DNA of 64,000 nucleotides, taken from positions 31,184-95,183 of the forward strand of contig JANXED010000003.1 of NCBI GenBank assembly GCA_025058175.1. Reading direction: 5' to 3'. Shown here piece by piece: positions 16,251-24,976 of this stretch. Made by a program: the position numbers and the translations under genes. The stretch is from Candidatus Calditenuaceae archaeon (GTDB lineage: Archaea > Thermoproteota > Nitrososphaeria_A > Caldarchaeales > Calditenuaceae). The stretch's first letter is position 1. Each line of letters opens with the position of its first letter. The notes below the pieces were generated by a model. The model did no database searches, was not told the origin of the DNA, and saw only the letters and a list, made by a program, of their open reading frames with translations.

Positions 16251-16358
16251 CGGCACAAGTTCCGCCGCTCCAGATTTAGGATTTACCGCCTGTCGGACTG
16301 AGGGGCTTCCCTCCCCAGCGCCGAAAACGTTCAAATCCTGTGGCCTGATCGGGGCGCC

Positions 16359-16685
16359 GTGGCTGGAGAGAGGGTCCCGAGGGTCGTGGCCGTGGAGCTA
16401 CAGTCGCCCGAGGACCTCTTCAGGCTGGCCTCCCTCCTGCCGGCGCCGTTCGTCAACTACTCGGCCGAGGACGGAGTCATCTTCCTCCCACTAGGAGGCC
16501 TGGGAAGGGCCGGGACGGTTTACTTCGCGAGGGTCGGCAGCGAGCTGAGGTCGAGGTTCGCCCACGTCAACAGGCTTAAGGGCACGGTGAGCTTCGGGGA
16601 CGAGGCCTCGCTCGAGCCGAACGTCGTGAACGTCGAGGTCCTCAGGGTCAAGTCCCACAACGTCCCGATTCCGAGGTCAAAGTAG
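16359..16685 (+). CDS. unrecognised 108-aa protein
   Basis: The gene starts at GTG 16359, about 25 bp after an A/T-rich GTTCAAATCC that may be a weak promoter. The product is mixed alpha/beta, with VAVELQSPEDLFRLASLLPAPFVNY, then GVIFLPLGGLGRAGTVYFARV and a C-terminal strand VVNVEVLRVKSHNVPIP. No signal peptide, membrane segment or metal motif is visible. It overlaps the KH-domain gene tail-to-tail by 9 bp. Codon use resembles its neighbours, so it is probably a real, lineage-restricted gene. I do not recognise a family. Confidence 0.6.
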   Translation: MAGERVPRVVAVELQSPEDLFRLASLLPAPFVNYSAEDGVIFLPLGGLGRAGTVYFARVGSELRSRFAHVNRLKGTVSFGDEASLEPNVVNVEVLRVKSHNVPIPRSK

Positions 16686-17249
16686 GCCGCGCCTGCTGAA
16701 CTTTCTCCTCTGGGCGTACTGGTCGAGGTACCTGTAGACCGCGCTGTGAGGGGACCCTTGGACCAGCATAGTCACCGCTCTCATCGCTGCCTCCACGTCC
16801 TCCGGGTGCCCCATTATCGCGACCCTATCGCCCTGAATCGCGACGTCGACGTGGGCCGTCTCCTCGATGATCCTCTTAGTCTTCCCCTGCGCGCCGATCA
16901 CCCTGCCCATGACCCTCCTGACGTCCTCAGGGTCCTTACCGACGTGCTCGGAGACGTCCATCACCGAGAGCGTGACGTTGTCGCTGGCGAGCTTCATAGC
17001 GACCTCGGGCTTGAAGCCGCTGGCTATCGCGGTCACCATATCCCTCGCCTTGAAGAGCGCGACCGGGTCCCCTCCTTCGGACGGAGGCCTAGCGAGCCTT
17101 ATCTCGACCCTGCCGTCGGAGCTGTCGACGTTCAGCAGCACCCCCAGCCGGTCCTCGATGGCCTTCTTCGTCGATCCCCCCGGCCCTATCAGGACCGCGA
17201 GCCTCTCCGGGGGCACCGTGACGTAGAAGACCTGCTCGTGTCCCGCCAT
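16677..17249 (-). CDS. KH-domain rRNA-processing protein (Dim2/Pno1/Krr1-like)
   Basis: The 190-residue protein contains two KH domains. The first has VPPERLAVLIGPGGSTKKAIEDRLG and the second has VMGRVIGAQGKTKRIIEETAHVDVAIQGD; both carry the GxxG loop of KH folds. A basic C-terminus (YAQRRKFSRRGLL) follows. Archaeal Dim2 homologues bind the 3' end of 16S rRNA and cooperate with Nob1 in small-subunit maturation. ATG 17249 is used. Confidence 0.88.
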   Translation of the reverse strand: MAGHEQVFYVTVPPERLAVLIGPGGSTKKAIEDRLGVLLNVDSSDGRVEIRLARPPSEGGDPVALFKARDMVTAIASGFKPEVAMKLASDNVTLSVMDVSEHVGKDPEDVRRVMGRVIGAQGKTKRIIEETAHVDVAIQGDRVAIMGHPEDVEAAMRAVTMLVQGSPHSAVYRYLDQYAQRRKFSRRGLL

Positions 17250-17356
17250 GGCTCCACCGGGTCTCCCGCGCCTCGCTATTCAAGCATTAGACCCGATCGC
17301 TATCTTGGGCCGGAAAGGGAAATTACGCCCAGCCCGGACTGAACACTGGGGTCAGT

Positions 17357-18166
17357 GTGGGCTTGCTACCGCCGCTCGAGGGCTTCATGCTGAGGGCCTA
17401 CGTCGCCGGCGTCCTGGTCGCGGTGATCCTCCCGGTGGTCGGTAACTTCGTGGTCCCGAAGAGGCTCTCGATGATCGGGGACACCGCGGCCCACGTGACC
17501 TTCGGGGCTCTGGCAGCCGCGGCCCTCCTTGACGTCGCGTCCCAGGACCTCCTGCTGTACGGTGTGACCGCGCTCGCCGTGCTCGGGGTACTCTGGATGG
17601 TCAGGTCCCTGGGCTTCTCGGGCGATACGGCCGCGGCGATCTTCCTCGCCCTCGGGGCAGCCACCGCCTCGATCGCCTACAGCCTCGGGTCGAGGCTCAG
17701 CGTCCAGGGGATACTCTTCGGCTCGATCCTGCTGGTCGGGTGGGAGGAGATCGCGTCCGCGACCGTCGTACTAGGGGTTGTCCTGGGGACCCTCGCGCTC
17801 CGGTACAGGGCCCTCCAGCTCTACGTCCTCAGCAGCGAGCTCGTCAGGCTCAGGGGTCACAGGCCCGAATACGTCGAGGTTCTGCTGGCGGTCCTCGCGT
17901 CGATGGCCGTGGTGAGCTCGATAAGGCTTCTCGGGGTCCTGATGGTAACCGCGCTGACCATAATACCGGTGGCCGCCGCCTCGAGCCTCGCCACGTCGAT
18001 GAAGCGGTGCCTGGCGCTCTCGATCGCGATCGCACAAGCGTCGGTCTTCGCCGGGGTCACGCTCTCCTATCACGTCGGATTCCCGCCCGGCGCAATGACC
18101 GTCCTCGTAGCACTCGCGGCTTTGGTCACGAGCTCCTCGCTCTCGAGGGCCGGGGTGAGGGTCTGA
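17357..18166 (+). CDS. ABC-3 family metal (Zn/Mn) transporter permease
   Basis: The 269-residue membrane protein has eight or so hydrophobic segments. It carries the family motif VVPKRLSMIGDTAAHVTFGALA near residue 30, the conserved SIAYSLG and ILFGSILLV segments, and the late RLLGVLMVTALTIIPVAAASSL motif typical of ZnuB/MntB. Its usual ATPase and metal-binding lipoprotein are not adjacent. Instead the next gene, 1 bp downstream, encodes an anchored surface protein. A GTG at 17357 is the start. Confidence 0.88.
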   Translation: MGLLPPLEGFMLRAYVAGVLVAVILPVVGNFVVPKRLSMIGDTAAHVTFGALAAAALLDVASQDLLLYGVTALAVLGVLWMVRSLGFSGDTAAAIFLALGAATASIAYSLGSRLSVQGILFGSILLVGWEEIASATVVLGVVLGTLALRYRALQLYVLSSELVRLRGHRPEYVEVLLAVLASMAVVSSIRLLGVLMVTALTIIPVAAASSLATSMKRCLALSIAIAQASVFAGVTLSYHVGFPPGAMTVLVALAALVTSSSLSRAGVRV

Positions 18167-18167
18167 G

Positions 18168-19382
18168 TTGGCTCGCGGATCGATCGTAACAGCCCTCGCG
18201 CTCGCGGCCGCCCTCCTCCTCTCGTCGCACCTCCAGCCCGCGTCCTCGTCCCCGTCACTGGTCGTCAGCGTCCTGAACGCCGAGCACGTCGTCAACGAGC
18301 TGAGGGTCGTGATCGAGGGGCCGATGGGGACGCTCACCTACGAGGGGAGGGCCTCGGTCACGCTCTCCGGGGTCGTCAGGGGCGTCTACAGGGTCTCCGT
18401 GTACTGGAGGTCCCACCTGATCGCCTCAAGGGCCGTCGCTGTCAACGTCGAGAACGTCGTCGAGACGATCGAGCTGCCGTTCTTCGACTTCGCGCTGAGG
18501 GTCGTCGACCTGAGCGGCGCAGAGCTGCCGGGGCCCTTCGCGGTCAGGGTCGAGCCTCCGGACGCGCTCGGCGAAGTTAGGGTCGTAGGGAGCTCGATCG
18601 TCTTAAGGAACGCGCTGAGGACGCTTCACTACACGATATCGGTCGAGTGGGAGAGCAGGGTCTACAACAGGAAAGCCTTCGGCGTGGGAGCGGGGTCCGG
18701 CGATGACCTGAGCAGGAGGGGCGCCGTCGTGCTCCCGGTCGGCGACGTGAGGGTCTCCGTGATCGACAGGAGGGGCAAGGGGCTGGGCGGTGCGGTCTTG
18801 AGGGCGATGGGCGTGAGCTCCGCGACCGACGAGGGAGGAGCGGTCGTCCTGAGGAGGGTGCCGCTGGAGGGGCCCGAGGGGCCGAACAGCCTCCCGGTGA
18901 CCGTGACTTACGAGGGCTATGAGGTCGCCAGCGAGGTCCTCCTGCTCAGTAGGGAGGTCAGGTCCTTCACCGTGACCGCGTCGGTCTACGAGCTGACGGT
19001 CTCCGTGCTCGGCGCGAACGGCCAGCCGCTTCAGGGGGCAAAGGCCTCGCTCGTGAGGGAAGGGCACGAGGTCGGTACCGCCTTCGCGGACCAGGGAGGC
19101 GTCGCGAGGCTCAGCAGGGTCATACCGGTCAAGCACTTCCTAAGGGTCGAGTACAAGGGCCTCTCTGAGGTCAGGGAGCTCTCGCCGGAGGCCGTGAGGC
19201 GCGGGTCGGTTGAGCTGAGGCTCCCGGTCTACCTCGAGATCGGGGGCATCCCGCTCACCTTCGAGCAGCTCGTCGGCCTCGCGGCCGGTTCGGTCGGCTC
19301 GGTGGTAGCGGTCGTCCTCGGGATCGCCCTCTTCGTGAGGTCCAGGACCAGGAAGCTCCGGGTCGCGGGTCCTATCTACTGA
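18168..19382 (+). CDS. surface protein with Ig-like/carboxypeptidase-regulatory-type repeats and C-terminal TM anchor
   Basis: The 404-residue product begins at TTG 18168 with a signal peptide (IVTALALAAALLLSSHLQPASS). At least three beta-rich modules follow: residues about 25-110 (LVVSVLNAEHVVNELRVVIEG), 190-260 (VRVSVIDRRGKGLGGAVLRAMG) and 270-350 (LTVSVLGANGQPLQGAKASLV). The phrase G-x-P/G-L-x-G-A and a later DEGG or DQGG turn are typical of CarboxypepD_reg-like domains. A C-terminal membrane helix (LAAGSVGSVVAVVLGIALFV) and basic RSRTRK tail anchor it. It is translationally close to the metal permease (1 bp), suggesting an extracytoplasmic accessory role, possibly metal capture. That link is inference. 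Confidence 0.75.
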   Translation: MARGSIVTALALAAALLLSSHLQPASSSPSLVVSVLNAEHVVNELRVVIEGPMGTLTYEGRASVTLSGVVRGVYRVSVYWRSHLIASRAVAVNVENVVETIELPFFDFALRVVDLSGAELPGPFAVRVEPPDALGEVRVVGSSIVLRNALRTLHYTISVEWESRVYNRKAFGVGAGSGDDLSRRGAVVLPVGDVRVSVIDRRGKGLGGAVLRAMGVSSATDEGGAVVLRRVPLEGPEGPNSLPVTVTYEGYEVASEVLLLSREVRSFTVTASVYELTVSVLGANGQPLQGAKASLVREGHEVGTAFADQGGVARLSRVIPVKHFLRVEYKGLSEVRELSPEAVRRGSVELRLPVYLEIGGIPLTFEQLVGLAAGSVGSVVAVVLGIALFVRSRTRKLRVAGPIY

Positions 19383-20247
19383 CCGGTTGCCACTCCCTCG
19401 GGTAGCGCCAGTCGGAGCCGTGCGACCTGAACCCAATCCTGAAGACTTCGGGCATCATCCTCTTGTGCTGGCTCGACCTGACCATCCTCTCGACCCTCTC
19501 CACTAGCGAGGCGTCCACGCCCAGCTCCTCCGCCACCCTCTCGGAATCCATCCACATGTCGAACCTCAGGTAGAGGATGCTGTCGAGCAGCTCGTAGCTC
19601 ATCCCGATTTCGTCGACCGCCAGGTGGTCCCTCCAGAGCCTAGGAGAAGGCGGCTTCGTCAGGACCCTTTCCGGTATCCCGAGGTACATCCCCAGCTGCC
19701 TCACCTGCGTCTTGTAGAGGTCCGCGATGGGCATCACGTCGACCCCGGCGTCGCCGTACTTGGTGAAGTAACCGATCGTCAGCTCGGACTTGTCGCTGGT
19801 CCCGATGACGAGGCTGTCCGTGCTCGCGGCGACCGCGTGGAGGAAGACCATCCTCACCCTCGCGGCGATGTTGCCCCTGACCACCCTGTCCGCAACGTCA
19901 GCCCTCGCGGATATCTCCTCGACCACGTGGTCCACGTCGATGATTCTGTAGTTGGACTCGGGGATCGAGAGCTCCTTGACGACCGTCAGGGCGTCCATCA
20001 GGTCCTCCTCAGGCGTCACCGAGGTCGGGAGTATCAGGCACCTGACCCTCTCCGGCCCCAAGGCCCTAGCCGCGATGTACGCGGTCACGGTCGAGTCCAG
20101 TCCCCCGCTCAGCCCGACCACGCCCCCCGACTTCCCTGCGTGTTCGAAGACGTACTGCCTCAGCCGCCTCGAGAGGTACTCTGCGATGAGCTCTGCGTCG
20201 ATCTCGAGCTCCCTTATCGGGATCTCCCGCAAATCCCGCCCGCCCAC
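19372..20247 (-). CDS. nadE: NH3-dependent NAD+ synthetase
   Basis: The 291-residue enzyme amidates nicotinic acid adenine dinucleotide. It has the PP-loop GLSGGLDSTVTAYIA near residue 45, the GTSDKSELTIGYFTKYGDAG motif, DVMPIADLYKTQV and the downstream LTKPPSPRLW segment. No glutaminase domain is present, so it should use ammonia. It converges with the surface-protein gene (11 bp overlap). Confidence 0.93.
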   Translation of the reverse strand: MGGRDLREIPIRELEIDAELIAEYLSRRLRQYVFEHAGKSGGVVGLSGGLDSTVTAYIAARALGPERVRCLILPTSVTPEEDLMDALTVVKELSIPESNYRIIDVDHVVEEISARADVADRVVRGNIAARVRMVFLHAVAASTDSLVIGTSDKSELTIGYFTKYGDAGVDVMPIADLYKTQVRQLGMYLGIPERVLTKPPSPRLWRDHLAVDEIGMSYELLDSILYLRFDMWMDSERVAEELGVDASLVERVERMVRSSQHKRMMPEVFRIGFRSHGSDWRYPREWQPVSR

Positions 20248-20295
20248 CTCGGGCCCATCCTAAAAATCTAACCCGAGGCGCGTCGCTTCAAGGGG

Positions 20296-21861
20296 ATGCG
20301 GGAGGTCGAGAGGCCAATACCTAGGGCAATGGCCTCGCAGCACCCGGACCACGTCTCGGCGCCTCCGTGGTCGAGCGACCCGATGATCGCGGGGGAGGAC
20401 GAGGTCGTCGAGGTCTACTGGGCCTACGCGGAGTACGGCGCGGACGAGGTGATGTGGGACGCTGAGGGGAAGGACATTGACCCGCACGTACTGAGGAAGC
20501 TGATCACGTCGTACCCGGACTACTTCAGGTCCAAGAGGCTCGGGAAGGAGGTCTTCCTCACCTTCAGGCTCCCGAACCCCTCCATCGAGGTCGTCGAGCG
20601 GAAGGTCTTCCTCGAGACGCTCCAGTCGATCCCTAGGCACAACGACGTCGCGAGGGCCTTCTACGGCGACGAGGGCCCTCCCGCGGTCTTCGAGGTGATC
20701 CTGCCCTTCACCACCAGCCACGTCGAGCTCCTCAGGGTCGGGGAGAGCTACAGAAAGGCCGTGGCCGCTCCCCTGAAGGAACGAATCGACTTCCAGGGCA
20801 CTAGGCTCGCGGACTGGGTCGGCGAGATTGAGCCGGAGTCGGTCGGGGTCATACCCTTGGTCGAGGACCTCGGGACGATATCGAGGCTCGAGCAGCTGCT
20901 GGTGAAGTACGCGGAGCTCGTGGGCCCGAAGTACCTCAGGGTCTTCCTCGCCAGGTCGGACCCTGCGATGAACTACGGCTTCGTCGTCGCGGTCCTCCTC
21001 GCTAAGTACGGACTCTGGGCCTGCAGGAGGGCATCGGAGCAACTCGGGATACAGATCTTCCCTATCATCGGCGCCGGGTCGCTCCCGTTCAGGGGCCACA
21101 ACTCCCCCGAGAACGTCGAGGGCTTCGCGGAGGAGTACAGGGGCGTCCACACGGTCACGGTCCAATCGGCGTTCAGGTACGACTACCCTGTCGAGCAGGC
21201 GAGGACAGCGGTCTCGAGGTTGAAGTCTGCCCTCCCCGGCGGCGAGGCAAGGGAGGTCGACAGGGAGCTGATGCTGAGGGTCGCCTCGAAGCTGGTCCCG
21301 GCGTTCCAGGGCAGCGTGGAAGCGGCCGCGAGGGCGATCAACCTTGTCGCGTCCTACGTCCCGCCCAGGAGGGCGAGGAGGCAGCACGTCGGCCTCTTCG
21401 GCTACAGCAGGAGGGTCGGGTCGATAACGCTGCCCAGGGCGATCCCGTTCACAGCCGCGCTCTACTCGATCGGGATGCCTCCCGAGTTCATCGGACTCAG
21501 GGCGCTGAGCTCCCTGACCGAGGAAGAGTTCGACTTCCTGAAGGAGACGCACGTCAACATCAGGAGGGACCTCGAGGCCGCCGCGAGGAGGGTCAGCTGG
21601 GAGTGCATCTCACTCTTCAGCGAGAACAGGGATGAGGCGAGGAGCGCGTTCGGGTCCGAGTTCGTTGAGCGGTTCGTCCCGAGTTACGTCGAGGACCTCA
21701 GCGCTGTCGAGGAGAACCTCGGGGTGAAGACCGGCCCGAGGTCCCTCTCCGACAGGGTCTACCTCAAAGCCGTCGAGATCGTCGCGATCTCCGTCCTCAC
21801 CGGACTCGACCCGAGGCAGGAGCTCGTCAGGGCCGCCTCGCTGCGCCGCTCCTTAGGGTAG
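20296..21861 (+). CDS. ppcA: archaeal-type phosphoenolpyruvate carboxylase
   Basis: The 521-residue protein matches the short archaeal PEPC, about half the size of bacterial/plant enzymes. It opens with RPIPRAMASQHPDHVSAPPW and includes EVVEVYWAYAEYGADEVMWDAEGKDIDPHV, EVFLTFRLPNP, the KYLRVFLARSDPAMNYGFV active-site region and GSLPFRGHNSPENVE. It makes oxaloacetate from PEP and bicarbonate for anaplerosis or CO2 fixation. The gene is divergent from nadE with about 48 bp between starts. Confidence 0.95.
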   Translation: MREVERPIPRAMASQHPDHVSAPPWSSDPMIAGEDEVVEVYWAYAEYGADEVMWDAEGKDIDPHVLRKLITSYPDYFRSKRLGKEVFLTFRLPNPSIEVVERKVFLETLQSIPRHNDVARAFYGDEGPPAVFEVILPFTTSHVELLRVGESYRKAVAAPLKERIDFQGTRLADWVGEIEPESVGVIPLVEDLGTISRLEQLLVKYAELVGPKYLRVFLARSDPAMNYGFVVAVLLAKYGLWACRRASEQLGIQIFPIIGAGSLPFRGHNSPENVEGFAEEYRGVHTVTVQSAFRYDYPVEQARTAVSRLKSALPGGEAREVDRELMLRVASKLVPAFQGSVEAAARAINLVASYVPPRRARRQHVGLFGYSRRVGSITLPRAIPFTAALYSIGMPPEFIGLRALSSLTEEEFDFLKETHVNIRRDLEAAARRVSWECISLFSENRDEARSAFGSEFVERFVPSYVEDLSAVEENLGVKTGPRSLSDRVYLKAVEIVAISVLTGLDPRQELVRAASLRRSLG

Positions 21862-21917
21862 GCCCTTGAGCCGTCGGGCTGTGACAACGCTAAAGCCTGC
21901 GCCGCCGACGCGGTGCC

Positions 21918-22211
21918 GTGGTTGCGGAGCGGAGCTCGAAGCGGTACGTGGCGAGGCTCGAGGTCGAGGGTGGAGCCGCGGCGAGCGTCGTCTCTGATGT
22001 CTTGGAGAGGTTCGGGCGCTCGGTGACCGGCCTTTACCTGGGCTGGGACGCTGAGGAATCTAGGGAGGTCTACGTGGAGTTGGAGTGCGACGAGGACTTG
22101 CTTGTGGAGTTCGTCGAAGAGGTGAAGAGGAGGAGCGGGGTGATCTCGCTGACGGTGAGGAGCCTCGAGGGGCTATTGGACTTCGCTTCAGCTTGGAGAA
22201 AGGCCCTCTGA
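21918..22211 (+). CDS. unrecognised 97-aa protein, ACT-like pattern
   Basis: The GTG start at 21918 follows ppcA by 56 bp. The pattern is beta-alpha-beta-beta-alpha-beta: YVARLEVEGGAAASVVSDVLERFG, SVTGLYLGWDAEESREVYVELEC, LLVEFVEEVKRRSGVISLTVRSL. This ferredoxin-like topology resembles ACT or similar ligand-binding domains, but the sequence is too short and divergent to name. It may belong to the ppcA transcript. It converges on the NuoI-like gene with 4 bp between stops. Confidence 0.5.
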   Translation: MVAERSSKRYVARLEVEGGAAASVVSDVLERFGRSVTGLYLGWDAEESREVYVELECDEDLLVEFVEEVKRRSGVISLTVRSLEGLLDFASAWRKAL

Positions 22212-22215
22212 CCCA

Positions 22216-23124
22216 TCAGCCGAGCTTCCTCCTTAGCCAACCCATTATCGCGTCGATCGGGTTGATCGAGGGCGGGTTCGTGGAGATCTTCGGCCCCGCT
22301 AGCGCCACTGGATTGTAGACCAGCCCGACCCTTGAGGTCGACGAGAGCTCGAAGTCCGGAGTCATCTCGAGGGCGTAGAACGGGCAAGCGTCGACGCAGA
22401 ACCCACAAAAGACGCACCTCCCGTAGTCCACCGAGGGGAAGTAGGACTTCTTGTTGACCGGGATGTTCAAGTTCCTCTTCTCGACACGCAGGGTGACGGA
22501 GGAGCCGTCCTTGGAGAGCTCGTAGACGGCCCTGTCCGGTGACTCGTCCTTCACCAGCCTCACCTCGTAGCCCTCGGAGATCAGGGCCCTGAAGGGGTCC
22601 TCGAGGTAGTTGACGACCAACCGATCGAGGCCGTGCGCCCAGACCGCGTCTGCGTTGAGCCTCACCGAGTACCCGGACTGGGTCTTCGTCGCGGCCTTGA
22701 GGTCCACCATCACAGGGAGGATCGGGTGCGAGAAGCCTCCCCTGTACTCGTCCGAGAGGTACCTCGTGAACCCCTCCGCGATCAGGTCGACGGCCCTCGT
22801 GACGGGAGAGCCCCTCTTCCCCAGCTCCGCGTAGGCCGACTCGGCCATCTCGAGGAAGACGTCGTAGGCGTAGACCATCGTGATCGCCTCGGCGATGTTC
22901 TGACAGGCGATGTCGCAGAGGCTGCATCCGGTGCACTTGTCGAGCCTCAGAAGGTGCCTTCCCTTCGACCCCGGATACGCGATCCCGGCCTTGGGGTCGT
23001 ACCTGTAGTTCTCCTGGAGCGCGCTCGGAACCCTCTCGTATGGGTACTTGAACGTGTAAGGCTTCGCGAAGACGTGCTTGGCCGCCGTCCAGAGGGGGCC
23101 CAGCACCTCCTTCAGCGTGACCAT
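22216..23124 (-). CDS. NuoI-like 2[4Fe-4S] protein with large insertion between clusters
   Basis: The 302-residue protein has two cluster-binding motifs. CTGCSLCDIAC has Cys 64, 67, 70 and 74, and CVFCGFCVDACPF has Cys 237, 240, 243 and 247. The second, with FPSVDYGRC before and YALEMTPDFELS after, is characteristic of NuoI, the peripheral-arm subunit of complex I that relays electrons to N2. In ordinary NuoI the two motifs are roughly 30 residues apart; here about 160. The first motif also ends CQN rather than CP. No other nuo genes are nearby. The insertion contains helices (YDVFLEMAESAYAELGKRG) and strand-rich parts with no recognised fold. It could be a complex-I subunit variant or an independent ferredoxin. 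Confidence 0.8.
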   Translation of the reverse strand: MVTLKEVLGPLWTAAKHVFAKPYTFKYPYERVPSALQENYRYDPKAGIAYPGSKGRHLLRLDKCTGCSLCDIACQNIAEAITMVYAYDVFLEMAESAYAELGKRGSPVTRAVDLIAEGFTRYLSDEYRGGFSHPILPVMVDLKAATKTQSGYSVRLNADAVWAHGLDRLVVNYLEDPFRALISEGYEVRLVKDESPDRAVYELSKDGSSVTLRVEKRNLNIPVNKKSYFPSVDYGRCVFCGFCVDACPFYALEMTPDFELSSTSRVGLVYNPVALAGPKISTNPPSINPIDAIMGWLRRKLG

Positions 23125-23238
23125 TCGGGATCCTCTCCTACTCGTCGATAATAAATTGAACTGGTGAACGTGGGTCCGGTCTTGAGAGGTTCGCGGGTCG
23201 GCGCTCAGGTTTTAATCGGGTTCGATCGGGGCTGCGGC

Positions 23239-23679
23239 GTGAAGTTCGAGGGTTCCTTCGAGCTTAACGCACCGCCCGAGAAGTTCTTCAAGGTGGCCAG
23301 CGACCCGAGGCAGTTCAGCAAGGCGATCCCCGACGTCAGAAAGGTCACCGTGATCGACGAGAGGCAGTTCGCCGTCGAGTTCGTGATCTCCCTCGGTCCG
23401 ATAAAGGGGAACATGAAGGTCGACTTCAGGTACGAGGACGTCACGCCCTACAGCAGGGTTGCGGTCGTGGGGAAGGGGAGCGGGCTTCAGTCGACGGTCA
23501 ACGTGAGGATCGACGCCCAAGTGGAGCCGTCCGAGAGGGGGTCGAGGGTCAAGTGGGCAGCGGACCTCACGGTCGGCGGACTGGCGGCGAGCGTAGGCGG
23601 GAGGTTGATCGAGAGCGTGACGAAGGAGAAGGTGACCGAGATAATAGACAACCTCAGGAAGATCGTCGAAAGGGGCTGA
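23239..23679 (+). CDS. CoxG/SRPBCC family protein
   Basis: The 146-residue protein starts at GTG 23239, about 25 bp after a TATA-like GGTTTTAATC. It shows the START/Bet v1-like pattern of CoxG: FEGSFELNAPPEKFFKVASDPRQFSKAIPDV, then VISLGPIKGNMKVDFRYEDV and a long C-terminal helix (LIESVTKEKVTEIIDNLRKIV). CoxG proteins accompany molybdenum CO dehydrogenases and their homologues in many bacteria and archaea, where they help membrane attachment or assembly. No coxSML genes are in the window, so the partner is unknown. Confidence 0.8.
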   Translation: MKFEGSFELNAPPEKFFKVASDPRQFSKAIPDVRKVTVIDERQFAVEFVISLGPIKGNMKVDFRYEDVTPYSRVAVVGKGSGLQSTVNVRIDAQVEPSERGSRVKWAADLTVGGLAASVGGRLIESVTKEKVTEIIDNLRKIVERG

Positions 23680-23694
23680 GGCACTTGACCTGCG

Positions 23695-24849
23695 TTAGCC
23701 CGTGATGCTGTGGTACCACCTGAGTATGTACTCCGGTAGCTTAAGCCCCCTCTCCTGCAGCCTCTCGACCAATAGGATCGGGACGGGGCTGGTCGCGAAC
23801 GCGGCCTTGATGTAGAAGTCGTTCGGCGCGCCTGGCTCGGCGTTCGTCTCGATCCTGAAGGTGTGGTCCGAGAGCGACTCGAGCGTCGTGTTGCTCCTCC
23901 CGACTATCGAGAGCACGGTCCCCCCGAGCTTCTTGAAGTTCCTGCACCAGGAGATCACGACTTCGGTTTCGCCGCTGTAGGAGATCACGAGGAGGACGTC
24001 CCCTGCCCTTGGCGGCGGCGTGCTCGACTCCCCCGCGACGTAGACCTGGTCGCCGATCGCCCTCTTTACGTGTCCCAGCCTCACGGCTATCATCCTGCCC
24101 ACCTCCCTTCCGCTCCCGAGTCCCGCGAAGAACGCGAGGTTCCTCCTCTCCAGGAGCTCCACTAGCGTCTTGGTGAAGTCGCTGCCCACGAATGCCTCGA
24201 TGACGCCGTTGGTCTCGTTCATCAGCCTCTGGACCCTCTCCCTGATCTCGTAGGGCCTGCCGGTGTAGAGGGACTCGGCTATCGCCTGTAGGACGAGGCT
24301 GGCGCCTAAGATGAAGACGTCCTCGAGGATCCCGACGGACTTGAAGGCTGACGTGTCGACAGCGTCCTCGTCGATCTCGCGGCCCTTCACGGTCAGGCAG
24401 GTCCCGAAGTCCCTCCCGAGCCTCCCGAGCGGAGAGTTCGGGTCGCTCGTGACGACGTCGACGCTGAACTCCCTCCTCCTTCCGGTCCTGGTGATGTAGA
24501 GCGCGAGCTTCTGGGCGTCCACCAGAGGCACCAGCGACCTCCCGCTCCCCGAGAGGACCAGAAGCGAGAGCTTGCCGTAGCGCTCCCAGAGGATCGGCGC
24601 TGCGCCGTCCATGTCCCGGTCGGGGAAGCCGACGTCAGCCCTGTCCATCACGACCTTCCCTCCCCTCATCTTCGCGATCTCGGAGCAGACGATGTTCAGG
24701 GCGCCCTTGCTCCTCCCCTCGCCGTTGAGCACGATGACGCCTGCCCCCCTTAGCGACGCGTATAGCGCCGCGGCCTCCTCCCAGTTGACCTGTGAGACGT
24801 TCTCGAAGACCTGGTTCATGTAACCGATGGAGCTCCTCGGGATCAGCAT
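23695..24849 (-). CDS. tandem SIS-domain protein (sugar-phosphate isomerase/binding type)
   Basis: In 384 residues two SIS-like domains are visible. The first (about 20-180) has GAGVIVLNGEGRSKGALNIV and KLSLLVLSGSGRSLVPLV. The second (about 215-384) has NLAFFAGLGSGREVGRMIAVRL and DVLLVISYSGETEVVI. The second is close to 6-phospho-3-hexuloisomerase, which has one SIS domain; a duplication of this kind is not the ordinary enzyme. The C-terminus adds a helical tail (LVERLQERGLKLPEYILRW). Substrate is not deducible. Confidence 0.75.
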   Translation of the reverse strand: MLIPRSSIGYMNQVFENVSQVNWEEAAALYASLRGAGVIVLNGEGRSKGALNIVCSEIAKMRGGKVVMDRADVGFPDRDMDGAAPILWERYGKLSLLVLSGSGRSLVPLVDAQKLALYITRTGRRREFSVDVVTSDPNSPLGRLGRDFGTCLTVKGREIDEDAVDTSAFKSVGILEDVFILGASLVLQAIAESLYTGRPYEIRERVQRLMNETNGVIEAFVGSDFTKTLVELLERRNLAFFAGLGSGREVGRMIAVRLGHVKRAIGDQVYVAGESSTPPPRAGDVLLVISYSGETEVVISWCRNFKKLGGTVLSIVGRSNTTLESLSDHTFRIETNAEPGAPNDFYIKAAFATSPVPILLVERLQERGLKLPEYILRWYHSITG

Positions 24850-24940
24850 CCCTCGGCCCTACCAGATCTCACCGTGATTTAAGCTTGGGAGCTCAGAGAT
24901 GGGATCGGACTCGGCCTCTGGCTCCTGTATAGGGAACGTA

Positions 24941-24951
24941 CCTTAATATAA
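24941..24951 (+). promoter_or_regulatory. TATA box CTTAATATAAC for psmB
   Basis: CTTAATATAAC lies about 27-35 bp upstream of the psmB ATG at 24977, the expected distance for a leaderless or near-leaderless archaeal transcript. Confidence 0.6.
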
Positions 24952-24976
24952 CGAGCGAAGCTCTGTCGCTCAGGGC

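Noticed and set aside
20260..21552. 430-codon frame antisense to ppcA
   Set aside because: Low-complexity Arg/Asp/Leu/Pro composition typical of antisense shadow; ppcA is unmistakable.
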